From Algoriphagus aestuarii (GTDB taxonomy: Bacteria > Bacteroidota > Bacteroidia > Cytophagales > Cyclobacteriaceae): DNA of 64,000 bases. The stretch is from the NCBI GenBank assembly GCA_017051695.1, contig JAFIDK010000002.1, positions 868,001 to 932,000 of the forward strand. Reading direction: 5' to 3'. Within the stretch, counting starts at the first letter, position 1; each line of letters starts with the position of its first letter. Shown here one piece after another: positions 19,001 to 27,868 of the stretch. Under the pieces are notes generated by a model. It did no database searches. It was not told where the DNA came from and worked only from the letters and a program-made list of their open reading frames with translations. Position numbers and translations under genes: made by a program.

Positions 19001-20432
19001 TTGTTGCCTCATCCAAGGCTTTGATTATCTTATCTCTACTTTCTCCTTCTTTGTAAAAATTGATTCCCGTCTCCAGATTTGGTTCAAAATCCTCATCGAC
19101 CTCATGGATGATTTTTGTCATGGAAGTCCAAGTAATCTTCTGATTGATCAGGTCCACACTCCATCCACCTACACGAGCTACTTTTTCCGTTTCTTCCAGC
19201 ATCTCCTTGGTCTCTTTCAGATCTTTCTCAAGTTTCGCTCGACCTGTGATATCAATCGCATTTCCGATGACATAGTAACTGTCGTCCAGTTCGCTTTTTT
19301 CAAGTACATTATTAAATAACCAAATCCGCTTGGAACCATCCTTATGAAGGGTATGCATTTGCCCTTTGGCAGAACCTTCACTTTTTATTGCTGTTAAGTA
19401 CAGTTTCAGATTCTCATGCCTTTCTATAGGCATAATATCAAATAGGCTTTTACCTAATAATTCGTCAACGGTATACCCTAAAATTCCAGCTCCCGATGTG
19501 TTGACAGACAAAAATTTCCCCTCCATGTCATGAGTACACATCAAGCCTTGGGAATTTTCAAAAAAGACTTTAAGTTTTCTCTTTCTCTCAGATTGTATCA
19601 GTTCCTGTTGGGTTTCCTCAGTTATATCCCTTCCAATAGCAAAAACCAATTGAGATTCAGTCTCAGGTGCTGCAGTCCACTGTATCGTCCTATATTCTCC
19701 TTTGATGGTTTTAAACCGAATGGTAAAATTAATAGCGGGAATTCCCTCTGACAATTTCTCCAATTCCTCTTGGGTACTTTGATGATCTTCAGGATGGATG
19801 AAATCAAAAAATGGATTGGTCAATAAAGTTTCTTCATCCCAACCCAAAATTGTAGTAAAAGAAGGACTAATTTTCTTGAAAAAGCCGTCTGTTCCTGACA
19901 GACAAACCAAATCCAATGATAATCGGAATAACTTTTCGTAATGATTGAGCTCTATATTTTTGAATTTATCCTTGAGAAGACTGATGATCCCTCCAGATAA
20001 AATTTTCAGTCCAAGGATCTGATCATCGGTCAACTCAGTCAATGTACCATCCGCAACTGCCAATCCTCCTATTACTACTCCTGTCTCATCTCTAAGTGGA
20101 GAAGCAGCAAATAAAGCCAGGTCCAGCGCATCGAAAGAATCTGAAAGTTTAACGGCATTTGTTCTCTGGATAAAAAAATCCCGGTCTTGTAATACCTGGA
20201 AAGTATCTTTTAAATTTTCATTAGAGACCGTCTGGCTTTGCCCCACAAAAGACTTAACCAGAATGGTATCTTTTCCAAAAAAATATACATAGGCCTCTGA
20301 ACAATTGGTAAGGATCAATGCAAGCTTTGCTATCCCATCTATTTCAGGTTCCTGAAGCTCATCCAAAATCTGAAATTTTTGCAGTAATCCGAGCCTATTG
20401 GATTCTAATGAATCCGGAAATTTATTACTCAT
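16098..20432 (-). CDS. Hybrid sensor histidine kinase (GAF-5xPAS-HisKA-HATPase-2xREC-HPt)
   Basis: 1,444 residues without a membrane segment, so it is probably a cytoplasmic sensor. In order: a GAF-like domain (about 15-150); five PAS domains near 165, 290, 420, 545 and 680; HisKA with SHEIRTPLNG (phospho-His near residue 824); HATPase with DTGIGI (about 974) and GTGLGLTIS; receiver 1 with Asp in LMDYHMP (about 1106); receiver 2 with Asp in FMDVQMP (about 1249); and a C-terminal HPt with His in GHKLYGTAA (about 1391). All catalytic residues look intact. It converges on the signalling genes at 14128-16082, and a shared phosphorelay is likely though not proven. The PAS domains show no obvious haem or flavin motif. 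Confidence 0.95.
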   Translation of the reverse strand: MSNKFPDSLESNRLGLLQKFQILDELQEPEIDGIAKLALILTNCSEAYVYFFGKDTILVKSFVGQSQTVSNENLKDTFQVLQDRDFFIQRTNAVKLSDSFDALDLALFAASPLRDETGVVIGGLAVADGTLTELTDDQILGLKILSGGIISLLKDKFKNIELNHYEKLFRLSLDLVCLSGTDGFFKKISPSFTTILGWDEETLLTNPFFDFIHPEDHQSTQEELEKLSEGIPAINFTIRFKTIKGEYRTIQWTAAPETESQLVFAIGRDITEETQQELIQSERKRKLKVFFENSQGLMCTHDMEGKFLSVNTSGAGILGYTVDELLGKSLFDIMPIERHENLKLYLTAIKSEGSAKGQMHTLHKDGSKRIWLFNNVLEKSELDDSYYVIGNAIDITGRAKLEKDLKETKEMLEETEKVARVGGWSVDLINQKITWTSMTKIIHEVDEDFEPNLETGINFYKEGESRDKIIKALDEATNHGKPWDLDLILMTATGKEIWVRAIGQADFKDGRCIRIFGTFQDIDKEKRLEIEAVRAKKMLDDIFSATSEISIIATDLNGLITVFNRGAEKMLGYKAEEVVGIHTPALIHSTKEVIEHAAVISKEFGKEISGFETFTARPDRDGSEQKDWTYLGKNGEEKLVSLVVTPILDEENHTIGYLGVALDITEKRNIQIDLINEKSRLAAFVKHTPAAVSMMDKEMNYIAVSQRWEEEYKLKASGVIGESHYELFSELMTDERISNYNRVLKGEVLTNDEEKILFPGEESPRVVAWEMRPWFLYDGSIGGMMSFTQNITPLINQREELKQAKDLAVEASKAKSEFLANMSHEIRTPLNGVIGFTDLVLKTKLNETQHQYLSIVNQSANSLLSIINDILDFSKIEAGKLELDEEKFDLYEMASQATDIITYQIQNKGLEMLLNIGTDLPRFIYADSVRLKQILVNLLGNASKFTEKGEIELKIENLKSKGDFNTIRFSVRDTGIGIKSEKQEKIFEAFSQEDSSTTKKYGGTGLGLTISNKLLGLMNSRLNLKSEFGKGSIFYFEITVQTEQGEEIDWVDVSEIKKVLIVDDNDNNRLIVNQMLLLKNIHPTEASNGFEALQILTKGEKFDVILMDYHMPYMNGIETIRKIREFFNDNPDEMPILLLHSSSDDQSIKEACQELKVKHRLIKPLKLHDFYHALSRLHTVADEKVIANQIPINGNNHEYTVLVVEDNMVNMILAETIIKRITPRATLLKAINGQEAVEICKKQIPDIIFMDVQMPIMNGYEATKALRAFKKFEKVPIIALTAGNVKGEREKCLAAGMTDFVVKPVVEETLHDVFKHWVFEKGKKAEGQDEISVQQKLVHYDKQKLIDYTDGDPMVLNSILGIVKSELEAAIIDLENAVTGKDLTQIKEVGHKLYGTAASSGMEVLAKIASEIELSEQFDDTEMKERLEKTKTEIRMLLDLIMEQ

Positions 20433-20822
20433 TATAAATTTTTGAATACCAATTTTTTAACTACTTATCCCGGTAAATCTAAGTGTAGAAAGGATTAATT
20501 ATGCAAAATATATCGCAAGTTGTAATATAAAAAGCCCAATTTGACCAAGGTAAAATGACTCTAATTTAGAGACTTATTTAAAGTCGGTTTTTATTGAATC
20601 ATTTGAGAAGTTGAAATACAGATTTTAGCAGTTAACCCATCAAAACAGAATCTTAAAAACTTAATTTGAAATTAATAATTTTCAAATAATAATGCGAAAA
20701 GAAATAGTATTAGCCTAAACTGACCAATATCTTTTCCTTTTTCTCAAGGGATTTAAAAGGATTCTTTATTTTCAACAATCTTTTTTTCGCTTACAGATAC
20801 TAGACAATAAACCCCATCATCT
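20433..20822. other. Intergenic region between divergent kinase and sulfatase genes
   Basis: 390 bases, strongly AT-rich, between the starts of two divergent genes, so it must hold both promoters. I see no gene, RNA, repeat or convincing -7/-33 pair. Confidence 0.5.
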
Positions 20823-22208
20823 ATGAAATGGATCTTATGTACCTCCTTCTTGTTCATTACTTTTTTCAATTTCAGTTATGCTCAGACAAGCAAGCCTAAT
20901 TTCATCATCATTTTTACCGATGATCAAGGCTATGGAGATCTTGGGATTTTTGGTCACCCTACGATCAAAACACCTAATTTAGATCAAATGGCCATGGAAG
21001 GTCAAAAATGGACTAACTTTTATGTAGCTGCCAATGTCTGTACCCCAAGTAGATCGGCAATCATGACAGGCAGACTTCCCGTACGAACAGGCATGTACAG
21101 CAATTCCAGACGAGTTTTATTTCCTGATTCCGATGGAGGGCTTCCCAGTTCAGAAAATACAATTGCCACCTTACTTAAAACCTCAGGATATGCCACCAAA
21201 GCTATTGGAAAATGGCATTTGGGACACCTTCCTCCCTATTTACCTACGAGTCATGGATTTGATAGTTATTTTGGTATTCCTTATTCCAACGACATGGACA
21301 GAGTCAATGATGTGGATGCCAAAGAGGCATTTGCATCACCTCAACCCCAGTATTTCAATGTGCCTCTGATGAGAGATACGGAAATCGTAGAAAGACCTGC
21401 TGACCAAACCACTATCACTAAACGCTATACAGAAGAGGCCGTCAAATACATTCAAGAAAACAAAGACCAGCCTTTTTTCATCTATCTCGCACATTCCCTT
21501 CCCCATGTGCCTTTGTTTGCCAGTAATGCGTTCTTAGGAAAAAGCGATCGAGGATTATATGGGGATGTCATTGAAGAAATAGACTGGAGTGTTGGTGAAA
21601 TAGTAAATACTCTGAAAAAAGAAGGTTTGGACAATAACACCTACATTGTTTTCACATCGGATAATGGACCTTGGTTGGTTTACAATGAACAAGGAGGAAG
21701 CAGTGGCGGTCTTTTTGGAGGAAAGGGAACCAGTTATGAAGGAGGGGTTCGCGTTCCAACAGTTATTTGGGGGCCAGGTAATGTCAAACCAGGGGTGGTT
21801 TCAAAAATTGGAAGTACACTGGATTTATTGCCGACCTTTTGCAGTTTGTCTAATACCAAGGTACCAAATGATCGAGTTTATGATGGTTTTGACTTGAGTC
21901 CAGTGCTTGCAGGAGAAGATAAGTCACCAAGGAACGAAATGTTTTATTACCATGGAGACAGGCTATTTGCAGTAAGAAAAGGGGATTACAAACTCTATTT
22001 CTATCAAAACAATCCTTTGGGATATCCAGAGAAAATTGAAAAACTAGATACCCTTCAATTATTTCATCTTTCCCATGACCCTTCAGAAAGGTTTAATATC
22101 GCCTCAGAAAACAGCCAAATCATTGAAGAAATTCAGGCCTTGGTAAATGGACATCAATCTAACATGACTTTTGGCACTACCCAACTGGAAAAGCGTATTG
22201 AAAATTAA
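20823..22208 (+). CDS. Exported family S1 sulfatase
   Basis: 461 residues with a signal peptide (1-20). The sulfatase core is intact: metal-binding IFTDDQGYGD (Asp33/Asp34), the C-x-P-S-R motif with Cys73 to be converted to formylglycine, IGKWHLGH (about 134-141) and the distal metal site YIVFTSDNGPW (about 275-285). The enzyme removes sulfate esters from carbohydrates or aryl compounds. Substrates cannot be told from sequence, but with the adjoining GH43 and rhamnosidase genes a sulfated algal glycan is plausible. A formylglycine-generating enzyme or anSME is needed and is not encoded in this window. Confidence 0.93.
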   Translation: MKWILCTSFLFITFFNFSYAQTSKPNFIIIFTDDQGYGDLGIFGHPTIKTPNLDQMAMEGQKWTNFYVAANVCTPSRSAIMTGRLPVRTGMYSNSRRVLFPDSDGGLPSSENTIATLLKTSGYATKAIGKWHLGHLPPYLPTSHGFDSYFGIPYSNDMDRVNDVDAKEAFASPQPQYFNVPLMRDTEIVERPADQTTITKRYTEEAVKYIQENKDQPFFIYLAHSLPHVPLFASNAFLGKSDRGLYGDVIEEIDWSVGEIVNTLKKEGLDNNTYIVFTSDNGPWLVYNEQGGSSGGLFGGKGTSYEGGVRVPTVIWGPGNVKPGVVSKIGSTLDLLPTFCSLSNTKVPNDRVYDGFDLSPVLAGEDKSPRNEMFYYHGDRLFAVRKGDYKLYFYQNNPLGYPEKIEKLDTLQLFHLSHDPSERFNIASENSQIIEEIQALVNGHQSNMTFGTTQLEKRIEN

Positions 22209-22211
22209 TTG

Positions 22212-22429
22212 GTATATGGTATGTGGTATGTGGTATGGGGTATATGGTATTTGAAGTTAAAAACCCAGTACTCTGTTCTAGATACTTAGCACTAAATTCT
22301 TGATACTTGGTACTTTGTACTTAGTACTTGGTACTTGGTACTTAGTACTTTGTACTTTGTACTTAGCACTTTGTACTTTGTACTTAGTACTTAGCACTTT
22401 GTACTTTGTACTTAGTACTTTGTACTTAA
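22212..22429. repeat. Two period-7 tandem arrays downstream of the sulfatase gene
   Basis: Six units of GGTATNT occupy 22212-22253. After a spacer that holds related copies, 18 consecutive heptamers of the TACTTNG/CACTTTG type run from 22304 to 22429 in perfect 7-base register. Units differ mainly at positions 1, 6 and 7 (tactttg, tacttag, tacttgg). No protein is encoded that I believe; the array reads as alternating Leu/Tyr/Thr in one frame. Confidence 0.9.
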
Positions 22430-22442
22430 AATTCCACATAAA

Positions 22443-22478
22443 AAAACCCGACCTGAAAGGAACAGATCGGGTTTTTGC
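22443..22478. terminator. Bidirectional terminator between convergent genes
   Basis: The sequence AAACCCGACCTG ... CAGATCGGGTTTTT forms a 12-bp stem with one G-T mismatch and an 8-base purine-rich loop. It has A-run on the left and T-run on the right, so it can stop transcription from both the sulfatase gene and the convergent 22492-25221 gene. Confidence 0.85.
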
Positions 22479-22491
22479 TATTTATAAAGGA

Positions 22492-25221
22492 TTAATTCCC
22501 ATTCCAATAATCCGGCATGACCACTGCCTCTTTTGAAACAGTTTTACCGTTCATTTCCACCTTTACCGTGTATGTGCCGGGCCCCACTGTTCTAGTGATG
22601 TATTTCATACTCTCGAGTCTTCTTTCGATGTCTTCTTCTTCCATGCCAAAACTTCTGAATCGCTCAGCAGTTTGATCCAATTGCTTCTGTGTTCTCTCCC
22701 CAGTCACTTCTTCAAAAGCCCAGTTGAAAGTATTCAATCCAGCTTTGGCATTGATCGTTCTGCTAAGGATTTCTTTGGCACCCTTATAGATTTTTAGAGT
22801 AGCATTTCCTGCATTTTTGCTATAAAAATGAATATGGGAACCAGGACTTCTGCTTTCTCCTTCAAAATTAATATAGGCAGTTTCATTGCTTAATCCCTTT
22901 ACATATTGCACTGCAGGTTGAATATCAAACATCATCAAATCGGAATTAATCACCTCAGAATTCATACCCTGAAGTGGAGCAATATCTGCAATAAAAACGC
23001 CTCTGCCGTGGGTCGCTACAACCAATTCATTATCTCTTGGGTGAATCACCATATCATAAGCTGGATTTACCGGCATATTCGTCATAAAAGTAGTCCAATT
23101 TGCCCCTCCGTCTATACTGGCATATGTCCCGAGTTCGGTTCCTACAAATAGTAATTTCGGGTTTTTATGGTCTTCACGGATCACATTGACCCCTCCGGCA
23201 GGGATTCCTGTAGCAATTGAAGTCCAGGTTTCCCCCCAGTCGGTGGTCTTGTACAAAAACGGTTTGAAGTCATCTCTTCTCATTCCGTTATAGGCTACAT
23301 AGGCTGTTCCGGGGTAATGTGCTGATGCTTCAATTCTTGTCACCCAATACTCCGGATTGTTTGGAATTTTATCATTAAGCAATGTCCAGGTTTTACCGCC
23401 ATCTTTCGTTAGTTGTACATTCCCATCATCTGTACCGGCCCAAAGCTCATTTGGATCCAAAGGGGATTCCTCCAAAGTCGCAATCGTTCCATACTGGATA
23501 TTTCCTGTTCCATTTGCTTTGACAGAGTCATTCTTTGACAAATCAGGACTGATTTCCTCCCAATTTTCACCACGGAAAGTAGACTTCAATACCTTGTTTC
23601 CTGCATGGTAAATCACATCTGAATCATGTGCAGACACCAGAATCGGTGAATTCCAATTCCAGCGCATTCCTCTTGCTCCTTCATACCGGATGCTTTTAGA
23701 TTCACCGGTTTGCAAATCTAGTCTTTGGATGGGACCAAACTGGGATTCATTGTAGAGGTATCGATTATTCGATCTATCGACCACATTGTACATCCCATCT
23801 CCTCCACCGGTTCTTTGCCAGGCTTCAAATGGAATTGAGCTACCATCTTTTGTTGAACTAGGACCTCTTACGGATCCATTGTCTTGCAGTCCTCCATAAA
23901 CATTATAAGGATATGCCATGTCCACATCTATTGCATAGAATTGTGCCAAAGGCAATTCATCAGGGTGGTACCAGGTTTTACCTGAATCATAAGTGACACC
24001 CATTCCATGATCATACCCTAAGAGCATATGTTCAGAATCCGCTGGATCGATCCACATGGCATGATTATCCCCTCCAAATCGGAAAGGCATACCCCAGGTT
24101 TTACCCCCATCTTTGGTTTCCCAAACTCTGATTCCCAATACATACACATGATCTGGATCATTTGGATCCACTGTGACCTGCTGGTAATAATAGGAAGGAT
24201 AACCTCCTACATCCTCTCCATCCGGATTGATTTTCCTCCAACTTTCGCCCCCATCATCTGAGCGGTACATTTCAGTTCCAGCCACTTTTTGGTCATTTCC
24301 CAGCGGAATTCCGACCTCCAACATCCTCTTTCTTTCTTCATCGGAAATCCCCTCGACATTGACATTTTCAATATTGGCATATACAATCGATGGATTGCTT
24401 GGGGCATAAGCCAAACCAATTCTTCCCAAGAATCCTCCCGGAAGACCTGTTTCAAGCTTTTTCCAGGATTTACCTCCATTGGTAGACTTATAGATCGCAC
24501 TTCCCTCACCGCCTTCATTAAATGTCCAAGGTCTTCGGATTTTGTCATAGGCGGCAGCGATCAAGGTATTTGGATCTTCAGGACTCATCACCACATCCAC
24601 CACACCAACGTACTTACCGTCTTCTCTTTGTATTTCAAGAACTTTTGACCAGGATTTACCTCCATTGGTGGTTTTATAAAGACCTCTTTCCTCATTTTCT
24701 GAATAGAGATGCCCTAAAGCTGCCACATATACTACATCAGAATTGGTGGGATCGATCAGGATTCTCCCGATGTGATGGGATTCAGGCAAGCCCATATTTT
24801 GCCAGGTCTTTCCTCCATCAAGTGATTTGTATACTCCGTCTCCCCAATAAGAACTTCTGGAGTTATTTGCTTCACCGGATCCGACCCAAACGACATCTGG
24901 ATTTTTTTGATCTACTGTCACATCTCCTATGGAAATGACCGACTGATCATCAAAAAGTGATTCCCAAGACTGTCCATTATTAATTGATTTCCAAAGTCCC
25001 CCAGAAGCAGTAGCAGCGTAAATCACCTTGGTACTTTTGTCGACAACAGCAAAATCCACATATCTCCCCCCTTGTCTGGTGGGCCCTATTTCCCTGAATT
25101 TAATTGCCTTGACCACTTGGTCTGGAATCTTCTGTGCCTGGACATTTGGAAGTCCAACTGCAGAAAACAGCAGTCCGAAAGCCAAAAATCCCTTTAATTT
25201 TTTAGTAGTTTGATTGATCAT
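22492..25221 (-). CDS. Exported BNR/sortilin-like beta-propeller protein
   Basis: 909 residues with a signal peptide (about 1-30, cut near VQAQK). Residues 40-730 hold repeated Asp-box blades of the S/T-x-D-G-G-x-x-W type, for example YKSLDGGKTW, YKTTNGGKSW, YRSDDGGESW, WETKDGGKTWG and ASIDGGANW. FREIGPTRQGGRYVDFAV at the start is the usual entry of VPS10/sortilin-like propellers annotated as glycosyl hydrolases in Bacteroidota. A C-terminal beta-sandwich follows with GTYTVKVEMNGKTVSKEAVV, and the protein ends PDYWNGN. No catalytic residues can be named. Extracytoplasmic peptide, glycan or receptor binding is possible; function is unknown. Confidence 0.85.
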   Translation of the reverse strand: MINQTTKKLKGFLAFGLLFSAVGLPNVQAQKIPDQVVKAIKFREIGPTRQGGRYVDFAVVDKSTKVIYAATASGGLWKSINNGQSWESLFDDQSVISIGDVTVDQKNPDVVWVGSGEANNSRSSYWGDGVYKSLDGGKTWQNMGLPESHHIGRILIDPTNSDVVYVAALGHLYSENEERGLYKTTNGGKSWSKVLEIQREDGKYVGVVDVVMSPEDPNTLIAAAYDKIRRPWTFNEGGEGSAIYKSTNGGKSWKKLETGLPGGFLGRIGLAYAPSNPSIVYANIENVNVEGISDEERKRMLEVGIPLGNDQKVAGTEMYRSDDGGESWRKINPDGEDVGGYPSYYYQQVTVDPNDPDHVYVLGIRVWETKDGGKTWGMPFRFGGDNHAMWIDPADSEHMLLGYDHGMGVTYDSGKTWYHPDELPLAQFYAIDVDMAYPYNVYGGLQDNGSVRGPSSTKDGSSIPFEAWQRTGGGDGMYNVVDRSNNRYLYNESQFGPIQRLDLQTGESKSIRYEGARGMRWNWNSPILVSAHDSDVIYHAGNKVLKSTFRGENWEEISPDLSKNDSVKANGTGNIQYGTIATLEESPLDPNELWAGTDDGNVQLTKDGGKTWTLLNDKIPNNPEYWVTRIEASAHYPGTAYVAYNGMRRDDFKPFLYKTTDWGETWTSIATGIPAGGVNVIREDHKNPKLLFVGTELGTYASIDGGANWTTFMTNMPVNPAYDMVIHPRDNELVVATHGRGVFIADIAPLQGMNSEVINSDLMMFDIQPAVQYVKGLSNETAYINFEGESRSPGSHIHFYSKNAGNATLKIYKGAKEILSRTINAKAGLNTFNWAFEEVTGERTQKQLDQTAERFRSFGMEEEDIERRLESMKYITRTVGPGTYTVKVEMNGKTVSKEAVVMPDYWNGN

Positions 25222-25380
25222 AGAATTAAGGTTGTGCCACTTAAATTAAGGGAAAAAGCAAGCACCACAAAACCTCAAGAAATCAATTATGTAAATGGCA
25301 ACAAAGGTGCAGTTTTTGGTAAAGCATGCTCAAAAGAAAAATTATTCCCAAACAGCATTATTTAAGTGATCAAAATCAAT

Positions 25381-26415
25381 CTATTGAGCTTTGAGTTTTG
25401 CAAAGAGAGTCCCCGCTTCCTGGATTCTATACCCTAGGATTTCCCCTTGCGCATTCCGGTCAAAATAAACCAAATCCCCGTCTACATCTGAAAAAATATC
25501 ACCTTTCTCATGGAATATCGGGTATTTTACACCTTTAATAATCGCATTCAACTCATGTGATTTTTCATTCAAGATAAATTCCAGTCTAGTATTATCCTTG
25601 TACTCATAGACACCGGTAAAATCTTCCAATCCCAAATTCCGGGTTAGGAAAAGGTATGGATCTTCTTTTGTCAAAACCAGCCCATCACCTGGCACCCAAT
25701 TGTCATACTCCATGTAAAAAGCCGTTCGCTTGGCTTTGGTTAACCCTTGAAATTTTGCCACTAAATGCAAAGCACCATCTATTCCTGCAGAAATCCCAGC
25801 TGTAGTAATCACTTTTCCATTGTCCACAAAACGAACATCCTTTCGCACATCTATGGCGGGGTAGTTTTCTTCCAAATTATTCAATGCGTCGTGAAAAGTG
25901 GTCGCAGTCATCCCGTCCAGAACTCCGGATTCAGCAAGCAAAAAAGCTCCGGTACAAACTGAAAAATAGTATTCTGTATCAGTTTGCTTTTTGATCCAAT
26001 TGACAACTTGAGGATCTTTATAAGCAGAAGCCGCATTTCCTCCAAAAAAAGCAAGAATATCAGCTTTTGGCGCATCTTCGATGGAATAGTCCGGCGTCAC
26101 TTTTAAAACTCCCTGGGACTTGATCGGAGCTTTAGTCTTGGAAACGGTGAATACCTTATAACCTGCATAGGAGAATACTTCCAAAGGTCCTGCAAAATCC
26201 AGAACCTCCACACCATCCTGAAGGTAAAAAGCGATGGTTTTTATTTCTTGTTTTTGGATCAATGGCATATTACAATGGGTACAAATTCCTGGTTGATCGT
26301 GAACGACAGAATCACATTCCGAATCGCAAGGTGGACAGATGTACTGAGGAGAATCCTGAGCGCTGGCGGAAAGGAACATTGTTACTGTTAAAAAAAGGGT
26401 ATATAAATATTTCAT
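25381..26415 (-). CDS. Exported DJ-1/PfpI protein with N-terminal heavy-metal-binding domain
   Basis: 344 residues with a signal peptide (1-19). Residues 25-52 form a small Cys/His-rich knuckle (CPPC, Cys34, His39, and CTHC at 45-48) like the heavy-metal-binding domain found in copper-efflux proteins. Residues 56-240 are a DJ-1/PfpI domain: FYLQDGVEVLDFAGPLEVF at its start and the nucleophile elbow FSVCTGAFLLA, where the cysteine is the candidate reactive residue. The C-terminal 100 residues are a lipocalin-like or uncharacterised beta region. Exported DJ-1 domains are unusual. The downstream-facing neighbour 26474-27439 is a GlxA-type regulator with the same DJ-1 fold, so the two may respond to a common signal. 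Confidence 0.85.
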   Translation of the reverse strand: MKYLYTLFLTVTMFLSASAQDSPQYICPPCDSECDSVVHDQPGICTHCNMPLIQKQEIKTIAFYLQDGVEVLDFAGPLEVFSYAGYKVFTVSKTKAPIKSQGVLKVTPDYSIEDAPKADILAFFGGNAASAYKDPQVVNWIKKQTDTEYYFSVCTGAFLLAESGVLDGMTATTFHDALNNLEENYPAIDVRKDVRFVDNGKVITTAGISAGIDGALHLVAKFQGLTKAKRTAFYMEYDNWVPGDGLVLTKEDPYLFLTRNLGLEDFTGVYEYKDNTRLEFILNEKSHELNAIIKGVKYPIFHEKGDIFSDVDGDLVYFDRNAQGEILGYRIQEAGTLFAKLKAQ

Positions 26416-26473
26416 GGCTAGCTTTTTCTACAAAGCTAGTAGGTGCCCACTTTCACTGAAAGGACAATTGGGC

Positions 26474-27439
26474 TCAGTATTCGGCCAGTTGATTAGGGAG
26501 AACTCCCTCGTATTTCTTAAGCAAAGAGCGTAATTGATTGCTGCTTTTTAGGCCACAAGCCGTAGTCACTGACACCAGCTTTTGACCATTGGCAAGCATT
26601 TTTACAGCCTTTTCTACCCTGAGCTTATCTCTGTATTCTCCCAAAGTAATGCCAGTCGTCTTTTTAAAATTTCTGCTCAAGCTTCTGGGACTCATGCAGG
26701 CATGCTCACCTAGGCTTTCCACAGTCAGGTCCTGATCAAGATTGGCAGCCATGTAATCTTGAACTTCATGAATTCTATTGTCCAGATGATTTCGGAATTG
26801 AAGAAAAACACTCAGCTGAGGGTCTTCTTTTGACCTTCTTAGATATAAAACCAGTTCTTTGGCAACTTTCATGGCTAAGATCGGTCCATAGATTTCCTCC
26901 AAAACATAGAGAGATAAATCAATTCCCGAGGTTACTCCCGCACTGGAATAAATTGTACCATCTTGTACAAAAAGTCTATCTTCCAACCAGTTTGTTCTTG
27001 GGAATCTGGCCCGGAACCTTTCTATATATTTCCAATGGGTGGTGCAGTTCTTCCCATCTAGAATCCCAGACTTAGCCAAGATAAAAGTCCCCGTACAAAC
27101 AGAACAGATTTTGGCTCCAGAATCATATTGCTCTTTCAACCAATCAAAAAATTCTTGGTTTTTGACAGCAAACTCCGCACTTAAAAGAAGCTCAGAATCT
27201 ATCCCCGGCACAAAAATCCAATCCTCAGAATTAAGTCGAAAATCATTAAAGTCAACCAAGTCACTTAAGGAAAGTCCAGCACTGGATTTTTGAGTGGCCC
27301 CTTGCTCTGTACCGATAAAGTAAGTTTTTAAATCAGTCACCATTTCCGCAGCCTCATAGAAAGCATGGGCTGGACCAGAAATGTCCAACAAATGCACCAA
27401 TGGAGGTACCGCAAAAAAGACTCTGTTTACTTTATCCAT
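26474..27439 (-). CDS. GlxA-type AraC-family regulator with DJ-1/PfpI sensor domain
   Basis: 321 residues from ATG 27439. A TTG at 27487 gives a longer frame, but relatives begin right at VNRVFFAVPPLVHLLDISGP, so ATG 27439 is preferred. The N-terminal DJ-1-like domain has CSVCTGTFILAKSGILDG with the cysteine elbow retained. The C-terminal 95 residues have two AraC helix-turn-helix motifs (LTVESLGEHACMSPRSLSR and VTTACGLKSSNQLRSLL). It is a transcription factor whose ligand is unknown. The short gap (58 bases) before 26415 and the same strand suggest co-transcription with the metal/DJ-1 protein. Confidence 0.9.
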   Translation of the reverse strand: MDKVNRVFFAVPPLVHLLDISGPAHAFYEAAEMVTDLKTYFIGTEQGATQKSSAGLSLSDLVDFNDFRLNSEDWIFVPGIDSELLLSAEFAVKNQEFFDWLKEQYDSGAKICSVCTGTFILAKSGILDGKNCTTHWKYIERFRARFPRTNWLEDRLFVQDGTIYSSAGVTSGIDLSLYVLEEIYGPILAMKVAKELVLYLRRSKEDPQLSVFLQFRNHLDNRIHEVQDYMAANLDQDLTVESLGEHACMSPRSLSRNFKKTTGITLGEYRDKLRVEKAVKMLANGQKLVSVTTACGLKSSNQLRSLLKKYEGVLPNQLAEY

Positions 27440-27487
27440 GTATAATTCTTCTGAATATTTCTTTGGCTGCTTATTCTCCAATTTCAA

Positions 27488-27868
27488 ACTTCTGCTGAAA
27501 TAGAATTATTAAAATTAAAGGTTCTACCCTGAATTTAATGGGAACGAAACTTGGGCATTAAAATAATTTCTATTGAAGAATGTACAGCTTCTGTTTAACA
27601 TTGCTTCCTTTTTCTTCGGAGACTCAACTTTCCATAAGCCTTCCTCCATTTTAGATAGGTTTTATCCTTGTCACTTTTTGGCGGCCAAAAAGTAACCAAA
27701 AAGCCCTTAGCTTCTGAAAACAATAATCAGCAGACAACTCCATTAAAATCGTGATAGTACCAAATTAAATTTTACGACCATTCAAGGAACAGCTTAAAGT
27801 CTTCCTATTTACTTTTTTTACATTAGTTTTTATAAACTTATTAAAAGTTTTTAATCGAACCTGTACAA
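27488..27868. other. Intergenic region with a repeat fragment
   Basis: About 380 bases between divergent starts. It includes a hairpin-like stretch near 27670-27710 (CTTTTTGGCGGCCAAAAAG, then a TAACCAAAAAG continuation), the head of the interspersed repeat family seen near 11.87 kb and 63.2 kb. Nothing else is recognised; promoters for both genes must lie here. Confidence 0.5.

Noticed and set aside
22209-22440. CRISPR array at the heptamer repeats
   Set aside because: Units are only 7 bases long without spacers, and no cas genes are nearby.
22300-22536. Leu/Tyr-rich frame across the heptamer array
   Set aside because: A low-complexity translation of the 7-base repeat; runs into a terminator and the next gene.
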